From the NCBI GenBank assembly GCA_963702995.1, contig OY969783.1, positions 4,650,001-4,714,000 of the forward strand: a DNA stretch of 64,000 bases. The letters are read 5' to 3'. The notes below the pieces were generated by a model. The model worked only from the letters and a program-made list of their open reading frames with translations, searched no databases and had not been told where the DNA came from. Position numbers and translations under genes: made by a program. Shown piece after piece: positions 51,650 through 59,957 of the stretch (position 1 is its first letter; each line of letters opens with the position of its first letter). The stretch is from MFD04580-c1 sp963702995. GTDB taxonomy: Bacteria; Planctomycetota; Phycisphaerae; Tepidisphaerales; Tepidisphaeraceae.

Positions 51650-52276
51650 TCACCACCCGTACCGCTGCTCGGTCCACGGGTCGCCGCGCATATGGTAGCC
51701 ATTCTGCTCCCAGAAGCCGGGCGCGTCGGTCGCGCGCAGTTCGATCCCGCGGATCCATTTCGCGCTCTTCCAGAGGTACAGGCGGGGGACCAGGCCGCGA
51801 AGCGGCCAGCCGTGTTCGGCAGTGAGGTCCTTTCCCTCCCACTGATAGGCCAGGACGCAGTCTTCAGCCGTGAACTCCGCGAGCGGGACGTTCACGGTGA
51901 ACCCGGCCTCGCTGTGGCACATCACGTACTTGGCCGCCGCCCGCGGCTGGGCGCGCTGGATGATGTCCCGCAATGGCACGCCCGTGAACGTGTTGTTCAG
52001 ACGGCTCCAGTGGGTCACGCAGTGCATGTCGCAGACGACATCCACGGCCGGCAGCGCCCGAACCTGGGCGTAGGTCAGCTCATACGGCGCATCGCACTGC
52101 CCGAAGACCTTCAACCGCCACGACGGGTGGGCAGGGTCCACCAGCGGCACAGGGCCGTAATGCAGGACGGGCCACTTCACGCTCAACGATTGCCCCGGCG
52201 GGGTGCGGTCGTCCGGCGTGCCGCGGAGGGTATCGGGGCTGATCACGCGCGGGCGATCTGTGCTCGGTCGGGTCAT
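51650..52276 (-). CDS. Sulfite-oxidase-like molybdopterin oxidoreductase
   Basis: 208 residues of the small, soluble YuiH/MsrP-like sulfite-oxidase fold: WRLKVFGQCDAPYELTYAQVRALPAVDVVCDMHCVTHWSRLNNTFTGV, where the cysteine in CVTHWS is the likely Mo ligand. KYVMCHSEAGFTVNVPLAEF and EHGWPLRGLVPRLYLWKSAKWI follow as in the family. No export signal, no haem. It probably reduces or oxidises an S or N compound with molybdopterin. No dedicated membrane partner lies beside it. Confidence 0.9.
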   Translation of the reverse strand: MTRPSTDRPRVISPDTLRGTPDDRTPPGQSLSVKWPVLHYGPVPLVDPAHPSWRLKVFGQCDAPYELTYAQVRALPAVDVVCDMHCVTHWSRLNNTFTGVPLRDIIQRAQPRAAAKYVMCHSEAGFTVNVPLAEFTAEDCVLAYQWEGKDLTAEHGWPLRGLVPRLYLWKSAKWIRGIELRATDAPGFWEQNGYHMRGDPWTEQRYGW

Positions 52277-52421
52277 TGGGAAATCCGTGTGAACAGTGCG
52301 AGCCGGTTCCGGCCTCTGAAGGCGACGCGATGGTAGCGCGCTGCCAGCTCAGCGGCAACGGGAGCTGCCGCAGCGATCCAGAGGTGATGCGGCGAGCGAT
52401 TGTCGCGGATCACGTCTGGTC

Positions 52422-52537
52422 CCCTCTCCCGGTACTCCGGGGAAGGGATAGGGAGGGGGCCGTGTGCGCAGTTTTGCCAACTCGGCACCCCGCGTTGATC
52501 CCCCTCGCCTGCTCTCGCCCGGAATACCGGGAGAGGG
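52422..52537. repeat. Inverted pair of CCCTCTCCCGGTACTCCGGG repeats before the glycerate kinase
   Basis: Arms 52422-52441 and 52518-52537 are complementary with one mismatch and flank a 76-base loop. The right arm supplies GAGAGGGAG just in front of the next start codon. Related element at 35655-35690. Confidence 0.8.
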
Positions 52538-52546
52538 AGAAACGGT

Positions 52547-53711
52547 ATGATCCGGCCGATGAAGTTCGTGATCGCCCCGGACAAATTCAAAGGCTCGCTG
52601 ACCGCCGCCGAGGCGGCCGCCGCGATCGTGCGGGGCGCGCGGAAAGCCTGCCCCGGCGTCGAAGTGGACATCTGCCCCGTCGCCGACGGCGGCGAGGGGA
52701 CGGTGGCGGCCCTCGTCGCCGCCACGGGCGGCCGCTTCGAGACGCGGCGGGTTACGGGCCCGCTCCCGGAGATGAAAGTCGATGCGACGTTCGGCCTACT
52801 CGCCGGCGGCAAGATCGCCGTGATCGAGATGTCGGCCGCCAGTGGGTTGGCGCTGCTCGGCCGAAGATCGCAACCCCTACAACACAACGACGTTTGGCAC
52901 GGGTGAACTGCTGATGGCGGCCGCACGGCTGGGGGTGGTGGAGATCATTCTGGGCATCGGCGGCAGCGCGACCGTGGACGGCGGCATCGGCTGCGCCCAG
53001 GCGTGCGGCCTGCCGGTGATCCTGGACGGAGGCGAGCCGGTTGCTCCGACCGAGCCGCTCTGCGGCCGCGACATCGACAGCGTAGTGCTGATCAAGCACG
53101 GCCGCGGCAGCCCCGTCGAGCGGGTGAAGCTGACGGTTGCCTGCGATGTGACCAACCCGCTTTTCGGCCCAAACGGCGCGGCGCGGGTGTTTGGCCCTCA
53201 GAAGGGCGCTACGGCGGGGCAGGTCGCGGCGCTGGACGATTCCCTCGAGCGGCTGGCGAGGCGGACGGGGCATCTCGAAGCGGCCAACATGCCCGGGGCG
53301 GGTGCGGCCGGCGGGCTCGGGTTCGGAATGCTCGCCTTCTTCGGCGCGACGCTTCGGGGCGGCGTCGGCATCGTTCTCGACGCGGTCAACTTTTCCAACC
53401 GGCTGCGCGGCGCCGACCTCTGCATCACCGGCGAAGGGCGGCTTGACGGACAGAGCATGAGCGGCAAAGCCCCGGTGGGCGTGGCGCGGCTCTGCCGCGA
53501 TCAGCGCGTTGCGTGCATCGCCCTCGCCGGGTCGATCGGAGACGAGGTCGAGGGGCTTCACGCCGAAGGGCTCACCGATTGGTCGCCGCTCCACGACGGC
53601 GCCTTGTCGCTGGAAGAGTCGATGCGCACGGCGGCGGCGCTGCTCGAACAGGCGGCCGAGCGCACCGTCGCGAAGTGGCTCGCGGGGCGTCAGCCGCTCA
53701 CTCCACCCTGA
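52547..53711 (+). pseudogene. Glycerate kinase (GarK/GlxK type), frameshifted
   Basis: Starts MIRPMKFVIAPDKFKGSLTA; ATG 52547 follows GAGGGAG, and the family begins with the second ATG at 52559. It continues CPVADGGEGTVAAL to ASGLALL, then breaks at about 52858-52866 (CTCGGCCGAAG). The next frame carries on AEDRNPYNTTTFGTGELLMAAARLGVVEIILGIGGSATVDGG and GEGRLDGQSMSGKAPVGVARLC to the stop at 53711. One extra G in the run would explain the break. The protein (about 385 residues) phosphorylates glycerate to 2-phosphoglycerate. Its end overlaps the convergent regulator by 14 bases. Confidence 0.9.
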
Positions 53712-54870
53712 ACCGCTTGCGGTACTGCCCCGGCGTCAGCCCGGCTTCGCGGCGGAAGGCCGCATTAAAGTAGGGGGCCGAGGTGAAGCCGGAGGCCCGG
53801 GCCACCTTGACCGCCGTCCAGTCGGTCTCCAGCAGCAGCTTCTTTGCGGATTCGAGGCGGACGCGGCGGATCTCCTCGTGCGGGCTACGGCCGAGCACGC
53901 GGCGGAAGTGCCGCTCGAGCCAGCGGCGCGAGACCAGGATCCCCTGCGCGACGTCGGAGACGTTGATGCCGGCCGCCCCTTTCTCGGCGATGAGGCGGAC
54001 GGCGCGGTGAACGTCCTGATCTTCCGGGGCGGCCGCCGAAGAAGATTCGCGCACGGTGACGGCGGCGGTCATCGGGACCAGGATCGGCTGGGCGGGCATC
54101 TTCCCGCCGGACATCAGTTGATCGAGCAGGGCGGCGGCTTCGTAGCCGATGCCCATCGCCGGCAGCTCGATCGCGGAGACGGTCGGGCGCGTGAGCTCGG
54201 TTTTCATCGGGTCGTCGTCGGAGGCGACGACGGCGACGTCGCCGGGGACGCTCATGCCGGCCAGATGGCACGCCTCGACGAGCTGACAGGCGACGTCCGG
54301 CGTCCAGGCGACGATGCCGACTGGCTTCTCCAGTCGCGACACCCATTTGGCCAGGTCGCGCTGGCGCGCCTGCCAACTGGCGGTGATGGGGAGGCGGGTG
54401 GACTCCCCGTAGAACGCGCAGCGGTGGCCGGCCGCCTCGACGGCCGCGGCGAACGCGGGGCCGCGGTCTTCCGCGCGGCGGGGGTGCCAGCCGCAGTAGG
54501 CAAATCGCCGCAGGCCCGACTCCAGCAGGTGTGCGGCCGCGACCTCCATGACGTTCGCTTCGTCGGCTTTCACCCGCGGGAGTCGTGCGGCGCAGTCGGC
54601 CGGCGGCCGGAACGACCCGATGCTGACGGCCGGCACGCCCAGCGCCAGCACCTGCCGCGCGAGCTTCGCATTGGTCAGACGGACAATGATCCCGTCCCAC
54701 CGGTAGCTGCCGGGGAAGAAGACGGAATCTTCGAACCCTTCCGGCGCGGTATAGACGTGCCAGGGCCCGTGCTCGTGGGAATAGCCGGCAATCCCGCGCA
54801 TGACCTTCTGTCGCCAGCCCATTGATGAGCCGGCCAACACCGCGACGCGACGTGATCGCGACAGGTTCAT
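53698..54870 (-). CDS. XylR-type transcription regulator (LacI-like sensor + AraC HTH)
   Basis: 390 residues. The N-terminal part (about 8-270) is a periplasmic-binding-protein-like sugar sensor of the LacI/GalR fold (RRVAVLAGSSMGWRQKVMRGIAGYSHEHG, AVVASDDDPMKTELTRPTVSAIELPAMGIGYEAA). The C-terminus (about 290-385) is an AraC DNA-binding domain: INVSDVAQGILVSRRWLERHFRRVLGRSPHEEI ... VARASGFTSAPYFNAAFRREAGLTPGQYRKRFR. This is the domain order of XylR, which senses xylose and activates xylose genes. Start 54870 is chosen to begin just before the conserved region; the frame upstream is open. Divergent from the SGNH-dehydrogenase gene, so it probably regulates that locus. Confidence 0.93.
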   Translation of the reverse strand: MNLSRSRRVAVLAGSSMGWRQKVMRGIAGYSHEHGPWHVYTAPEGFEDSVFFPGSYRWDGIIVRLTNAKLARQVLALGVPAVSIGSFRPPADCAARLPRVKADEANVMEVAAAHLLESGLRRFAYCGWHPRRAEDRGPAFAAAVEAAGHRCAFYGESTRLPITASWQARQRDLAKWVSRLEKPVGIVAWTPDVACQLVEACHLAGMSVPGDVAVVASDDDPMKTELTRPTVSAIELPAMGIGYEAAALLDQLMSGGKMPAQPILVPMTAAVTVRESSSAAAPEDQDVHRAVRLIAEKGAAGINVSDVAQGILVSRRWLERHFRRVLGRSPHEEIRRVRLESAKKLLLETDWTAVKVARASGFTSAPYFNAAFRREAGLTPGQYRKRFRVE

Positions 54871-54947
54871 CTTGTGACGCTCAATCCGGACATGCTGAAG
54901 GCTCTCGCGGCCGCGAAGGGATCGGCCGCGGCGGCTGTCGCAGGACC

Positions 54948-55009
54948 GTAATACCGCATGAAGTATGACGCGGAATGGCATTAACGGAAAGAGCCCAACT
55001 GGGTATTAC
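54948..55009. promoter_or_regulatory. Inverted half-sites in the divergent regulator/dehydrogenase region
   Basis: GTAATACC at 54948-54955 and GGTATTAC at 55002-55009 are exact inverse copies 46 bases apart, in the 370-base gap between the XylR-like gene and the SGNH-dehydrogenase gene. Candidate operator for the regulator. Confidence 0.45.
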
Positions 55010-55240
55010 AGGCGTCGCGAGGGCTCGATATACTCGGCCGTGGCGGAGTTGGGCGCGCAGGGGATGCCCCTGTGGTCCCTCGTCGGCCGGCGGAGCCGCG
55101 GCTGCCATGACCGATTGTTCGCGACGCGGCCGCTGTCGTCGGCACGCGGCGCGTGCCCCGCACCCTTACTGGATCGAACTTCTCCATCGCCCGCCCTGTC
55201 CGGGGCGAAGGCGTTTGAACCACCTGACGGAGCCCTGCTT

Positions 55241-57925
55241 ATGCTTCACAAGCGTTGTCTGGCCGCGATGCTGTCGTCGGCCTTCGCTCTCACCCTGGCC
55301 CTCACCCTGGTCGGGGGCGCCGCCCGGGCGGCCGACGCCCCCAAGGAGCTGAAGCTCGAAAAGGGGGACCACATCTCCCTCATCGGCAACACCCTCGCCG
55401 ACCGCATGCAGCACTGGGGCTGGATGGAAACGCTGCTTGTCAGCCGCTTCCCCGACCTGGACCTGACCGTCCGCAATCTCTCCCTCTCCGGCGACGAAGT
55501 GAACCACCGCGAGCGCTCCGACGGGTTCGGCACGCCCGACGAGTGGCTCACCAGGATGCACACCGACGTTATCTTCGCCTTCTTCGGCTTCAATGAATCC
55601 TTCGCCGGCGCCAAGGGCGCGACCAAGTTCGAGCAGGAGCTGGACAAGTTCGTCAAGGCCACCCTGGCCGCGAAATACAACGAGAAGGGCGCGCCCCGGC
55701 TTGTCCTGTTCTCGCCGAACGCCCAGCTCAAGATGCCCGACCCGAACCTCCCCGACCCGACCGACAACAACAAGAACATCAAGCTTTACAGCGACATCAT
55801 CGCCAAGGTGGCGGCCGCCAACGGCGTGCAATTCGTCGATCTCTTCACGCCCACGTCGCAGTGGCAGGAGAACATCAAGAGCCCGCTGACGGTCAATGGC
55901 ATCCACCTGACCGAGGCCGGCGACCAGGCTATCGCGCCGGTCATCGATCGCGCGCTCTTCCCCGGCGGCCCGGCGATCAAGCGGGACGCGGCCACCCTGG
56001 AAAAGCTCCGCCAGGCGATCAACGACAAGAACTTCTACTTCTTCGAGCACTATCGCTCGCTCGACGGCTACAACGTCTACGGCGGCCGCTCGCACATGGT
56101 CTACAAGGGCGCCGTCAGCGGGAAGCCTTTCAGCAACCGCGAAGTGATGGACCGGGAGATGGAAGTCCTGGACGTGATGGCCGCCAACCGCGACAAGCGC
56201 GTCTGGGCCGTCGCGAAGGGCGGGGACCTCACCGTTGACGACTCCAACGCCCCGCCGATGGTCAAGGTCGAGACCAACAAGCCCGGCCCCGGCCCCAACG
56301 GCGAGTGGATATTCGCCAGTGGCGAAGATGCGATCAAGACGATGACCGTCGGCCCGGGCCTCAAGGTGAACCTGTTTGCCGATGAGAAGATGTTCCCCGA
56401 GCTGGTTGCCCCGGTGCAGATGTCGTTCGACACCAAGGGCCGCCTGTGGGTCGCCGTCTGGCCGAGCTACCCGCGCTGGGAGCCGAAGCCCGGCACCCAC
56501 CCCAACGACAAGATCCTTATCTTTGAAGACACCAAGGGGACCGGCAAGGCTGACAAGGTCACCACGTTCCTGGATGGGCTGAACTGCCCGACCGGGTTCG
56601 AGTTCTTCAACGGCGGCATCATCATCGCCCAGGCGCCGGGGCTCCTGTTCGCCAAGGACACGACCGGCGGCGACCACTGCAACCACACCGAGCGGCTGCT
56701 CGAAGGGCTTGACTCGGCCGATACGCACCACACATCCAACAGCTTCACGTTTGACCCGGGCGGCGCGCTCTACTTCCAGGAGGGGACGTTCATGCATTCG
56801 CAGATCGAGACCCTCTGGGGCCCGATCCGCAGCATCAACGGTTGTGTCTGGCGGTATGAGCCGCGGACACAGAAGTTTGACGCCTACGCCTCCTATGGCT
56901 TTGCCAACCCGCACGGCCACATCTGGGACTACTGGGGCACCGACGTCGTGATCGACGGCACGGGCGCGGTCCCGTACTACGGGCCGACCTTCTCCGGCAA
57001 GGTCTACTTCCCGCAGAAGCACAACAAGGCGCCGACCGTCTACAAGCAGCGCACCCGCCCCTGCCCCGGCGCGGAAATGATCTCCAGCAAGGCGCTGCCG
57101 GAGCAGTATCAGAACCACATGGCGGTGCTGAACGTCATCGGCGTCCAGGGCATCCTGAACTACAAGCTGGAAGAAAAGGGCGCTGGGCTGGTCGGCACCG
57201 AGCAACAGCCGATCCTGACCAGCACCGACACGAACTTCCGCCCGTCGGCGATGCAGGTCGGGCCGGACGGGGCGATGTACCTCCTGGACTGGCAGAACCC
57301 GATCATCGGCCATCTGCAGCACAATCTGCGCGACCCCAGCCGCGACCACGCACACGGCCGCATCTACCGGATCACCGGCGACGGCATGCCGCTGGACAAG
57401 CCCGTCCAGATCGCTGGCGAGCCGATCGAAAAGCTGCTAGACCTGCTCAAGGAGCCGGAGAACCGCGTCCGCTACCGCGCGAAGATCGAACTGAGCGCCC
57501 GCGACCCCAAGACGGTTGCCGCGGCCGCCGTCAAGTGGGCCGCCGCCCTGGACAAGGGCGACGCCAACTACGACCACAACCTGCTCGAGGCGCTGTGGGT
57601 CCACCAATGGACGAACGTCGTGAATGAGGACCTGCTCAAGCAGGTGCTTAAGTCGAACAACTACCACGCCCGTGCGGCCGCGACGCGCGTCCTCTGCTAC
57701 TGGGCCGATCGCGTGAGCAACCCGCTGGACCTGCTCAAGACGATGGCCAACGACAAGGAGAACCGCGTGAAGCTTGAGGCCGTCCGCGCGTGCAGCTTCT
57801 TCAAGGACCCGGGCGCCCAGGCCGTCGCCCTTGAAGTCTTGAACGACCCGGCCGCCGAGAAGGACACGTACCTGAAGTACTCCCTCGACGAGACGATGAA
57901 GACGCTGGAAAAGGTCGGGAACTGA
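55241..57925 (+). CDS. Exported SGNH-like + PVC-type dehydrogenase fusion protein
   Basis: 894 residues. Signal peptide about 1-30 (LALTLVGGAARAADAP). Residues about 35-270 have the layout of an SGNH/GDSL hydrolase, but block I is IGNTLADRM rather than GDSL and the last block reads NGIHLTEAGD rather than DxxH, so catalysis is doubtful. From about 340 a propeller of the planctomycete membrane-bound-dehydrogenase family follows (LWVAVWPSYPRWEPKPGTHPNDKILIFED, CPTGFEFFNGGIIIAQAPGLLFA, DTNFRPSAMQVGPDGAMYLLDWQNPIIGHLQHNLRDPSRDH). A short HEAT-like helical end (750-890) closes it. No CxxCH. ATG at 55241 with ACGGAG upstream is chosen over a longer in-frame opening. Confidence 0.9.
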   Translation: MLHKRCLAAMLSSAFALTLALTLVGGAARAADAPKELKLEKGDHISLIGNTLADRMQHWGWMETLLVSRFPDLDLTVRNLSLSGDEVNHRERSDGFGTPDEWLTRMHTDVIFAFFGFNESFAGAKGATKFEQELDKFVKATLAAKYNEKGAPRLVLFSPNAQLKMPDPNLPDPTDNNKNIKLYSDIIAKVAAANGVQFVDLFTPTSQWQENIKSPLTVNGIHLTEAGDQAIAPVIDRALFPGGPAIKRDAATLEKLRQAINDKNFYFFEHYRSLDGYNVYGGRSHMVYKGAVSGKPFSNREVMDREMEVLDVMAANRDKRVWAVAKGGDLTVDDSNAPPMVKVETNKPGPGPNGEWIFASGEDAIKTMTVGPGLKVNLFADEKMFPELVAPVQMSFDTKGRLWVAVWPSYPRWEPKPGTHPNDKILIFEDTKGTGKADKVTTFLDGLNCPTGFEFFNGGIIIAQAPGLLFAKDTTGGDHCNHTERLLEGLDSADTHHTSNSFTFDPGGALYFQEGTFMHSQIETLWGPIRSINGCVWRYEPRTQKFDAYASYGFANPHGHIWDYWGTDVVIDGTGAVPYYGPTFSGKVYFPQKHNKAPTVYKQRTRPCPGAEMISSKALPEQYQNHMAVLNVIGVQGILNYKLEEKGAGLVGTEQQPILTSTDTNFRPSAMQVGPDGAMYLLDWQNPIIGHLQHNLRDPSRDHAHGRIYRITGDGMPLDKPVQIAGEPIEKLLDLLKEPENRVRYRAKIELSARDPKTVAAAAVKWAAALDKGDANYDHNLLEALWVHQWTNVVNEDLLKQVLKSNNYHARAAATRVLCYWADRVSNPLDLLKTMANDKENRVKLEAVRACSFFKDPGAQAVALEVLNDPAAEKDTYLKYSLDETMKTLEKVGN

Positions 57926-58149
57926 ATCCAAGGCTGAAGTTGAAGGCTGAAGGATGAGAAAGAAGGATGGAGGATCGATCGACGTCAAGTCGTGGTTCTT
58001 CATCCTTCTTTCATTCCTGCTGAAATTGGATTGACGCTAAACTCTCCGTTTGAAGGAGGTTCACCTGCGGGCCGCGACCAAGAGGGAGCGGTCAGTGCCC
58101 GCCGAAGGGTGTTCTTCGCTTTGAACACCGCGCCTCGGGGGCCCCAACC

Positions 58150-58189
58150 ACTCCCTTACGGTCGCGGCTCGCGGGTGGCTGTCTTGAAG
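58150..58189. repeat. Dispersed CGGTCGCGGCTCGCGGGTGG repeat
   Basis: Related to 32981-33020 by eye: CCC-TACGGTCGCGGCTCGCG against CCCGACGGTCGCGGGTCGCG. It stands in the 290-base gap before the azurin gene, with GAAGGATGAGAAAGAAGGATGG-like A/G-rich words at 57950-57972 that also occur near 36993-37010. Confidence 0.55.
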
Positions 58190-58216
58190 TTTTCAATCGC
58201 TTGAATGAGGCAACAA

Positions 58217-59716
58217 ATGACTCTCCGATTCGCTCGTTTGAACCTCGCGGCCGCCCTCATGCTGGGCGCCGCGGCCTTGCCGGCGATGCCGGCCCGCGCC
58301 GATGAACCGGCGGCGGAAGCCTCCGATTCCGGGGCGCCGAAGATCAACTTCGCGGCGTCGCCAGCCATCGTTAAGTACCAATTGAAGCGCCTCGACAACG
58401 CGCATCTCGCGGCCGTCGAGCGCAAGCCCGAGGCCAAGTACAAGCCGCTCTACGCCGCGCTGCTCGCCCGCAAAGGGATCGACCGCAAGTATCGCCAGGA
58501 GGCGATCGACGCCCTGGCGAAGATCAACGGCACCGACCCGGTCGTCGAAACGCTTGAAGGGATCGGCGCGCTCGACCCCGAGGACAAAGGCACGCGCCGG
58601 GACCTGATCGCCATCCTCGCCGGCCAGAAGGCCGAGGCGCTGAAGGCGCAGCGCGAGAAGATCGCCTCGCTCGCCACCGACTCGGACAACCCCGCCATCA
58701 AGCAGGTGGCCTACGCCGCGCTGGCCGTCGCCGACGGCGGCCCGGATGAGGCATGGAAGCTTGCGCTGAGCAAGCCCGACGGCCTGAAGGCCCTTCTCGG
58801 CGGCTTGCAGACGATCGCCGACCCGAAGCTCCGCGAGAAGTTCTATCCGCTCGTGAAGCCGCTGGTTGAGCAGGCCCCCGACGACGAGACGCGAATCGCC
58901 GCGATCGAGGCACTGAGCTATCTCCCCGGCCATGAGGCCGAGGCGTTTGGGCTCCTGGCGAAGATCGTTGAGCAAGGCTCGGGCGACATTCGCGCCGCCG
59001 CCGTCCGGTCGATCCAGCGCATCCCGGCCGCCAAGTGGCCGAAGGACCAGCTCGCCGCCGTCGCCAAAGCGGCCGTGAAGATCCTGGCCGCCATGCCGCT
59101 GGCCGACCGCACGACACCAACCGGCGCCGAAACGATGCAGCTCGGCTACGACGCCGCCGGCGCGCTCCCGCCGGCCGATGGGGCGCCGATCCGCAAGGAG
59201 CTGCGGAACGTCGGCGTCCGCACGGTGGTGATCCACACGCTCCGCGAGCAGGTGATGTATGACCTGCATTATTTCACAGTGGAGGCGGGCAAGCCTGTGC
59301 AGGTCGTCCTGGACAACACCGACAACATGCCCCACAACTTCGTCCTGACGATGCCGGGCAAGATGATGGACGTGGTGAACGCCGGCGCCGCCATCGCCCC
59401 CAGCGGCGAGCCGGATCAGAAGGCCTACGTCCCGGCGACGCCCGACGTGGTTGACGCGACGGTCCTCGTCCAGCCGGACGAAAAGGGGTCCATCAGCTTC
59501 AACGCCCCCAAAGCCCCGGGCGAGTACCCCTTCGTCTGCAGCTTCCCCAGCCACGCCGAGCGCATGCACGGCACAATGCTGGTCGTCGCCGACATCGACG
59601 CCTGGGACCAGTCCCCCAAGCCCCCGGCCGACCCGGTGTCGAAGAAGCCCTACGAGACCGCCAAGGCGACCTCAGAAGGCGCCCCGCCCCCGCCGGCGAT
59701 GCACGAACATCATTGA
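58217..59716 (+). CDS. Exported HEAT-like + azurin (type 1 copper) protein
   Basis: 499 residues. Signal peptide about 1-30. Residues 40-310 are a helical HEAT/PBS-like repeat region (KIASLATDSDNPAIKQVAYAALAVA, LREKFYPLVKPLVEQAPDDETRIAAIEALSYLP). The C-terminus (about 335-475) is an azurin/plastocyanin domain: NTDNMPHNFVLTMPG and EYPFVCSFPSHAERMHGTMLVV, with copper ligands His373, Cys441, His446, Met450; the last three keep azurin spacing (C-x4-H-x3-M). Likely a soluble or surface electron carrier for the flanking dehydrogenases. ATG 58217 is preferred for GAGG six bases upstream. The tail is His-rich (AMHEHH). Confidence 0.93.
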   Translation: MTLRFARLNLAAALMLGAAALPAMPARADEPAAEASDSGAPKINFAASPAIVKYQLKRLDNAHLAAVERKPEAKYKPLYAALLARKGIDRKYRQEAIDALAKINGTDPVVETLEGIGALDPEDKGTRRDLIAILAGQKAEALKAQREKIASLATDSDNPAIKQVAYAALAVADGGPDEAWKLALSKPDGLKALLGGLQTIADPKLREKFYPLVKPLVEQAPDDETRIAAIEALSYLPGHEAEAFGLLAKIVEQGSGDIRAAAVRSIQRIPAAKWPKDQLAAVAKAAVKILAAMPLADRTTPTGAETMQLGYDAAGALPPADGAPIRKELRNVGVRTVVIHTLREQVMYDLHYFTVEAGKPVQVVLDNTDNMPHNFVLTMPGKMMDVVNAGAAIAPSGEPDQKAYVPATPDVVDATVLVQPDEKGSISFNAPKAPGEYPFVCSFPSHAERMHGTMLVVADIDAWDQSPKPPADPVSKKPYETAKATSEGAPPPPAMHEHH

Positions 59717-59752
59717 CCGGCCGCCAAGCCCAGAACAAGCCCTGAAATGGAA

Positions 59753-59796
59753 GGCGTGACGAACGGCGAGCTCCTTGGCTCGCCTTTCGTCACGCC
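59753..59796 (+). promoter_or_regulatory. 19-base inverted repeat between the azurin and dehydrogenase genes
   Basis: GGCGTGACGAACGGCGAGC pairs with GCTCGCCTTTCGTCACGCC (one mismatch) around six bases. No T tract, so rather an mRNA element or dispersed repeat than a strong terminator. Confidence 0.55.
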
Positions 59797-59957
59797 TGAT
59801 CCTTTGGACGCCCGACCCGATTCTCGCTAAGCTCGCCGCCGGACGGTGTACAGGCCGGTCGTTGTGGAGGCCGCCAATCGCAACAGGCGGTGATCGTCTC
59901 CGGTACAAATCAACCGCAAGAGTTTCTGCTGCGACATCAACTCATCAGGGAGCAACA

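Noticed and set aside
55166..57355. A 729-codon minus-strand open frame
   Set aside because: Antisense shadow of the SGNH-dehydrogenase gene; H/R/V/D-rich and no ribosome site.
57930..58020. A/G-rich GAAGGATGAAGG words after the SGNH-dehydrogenase gene as a structured RNA
   Set aside because: They resemble a low-complexity dispersed sequence also at 36990-37010 and have no stable pairing.
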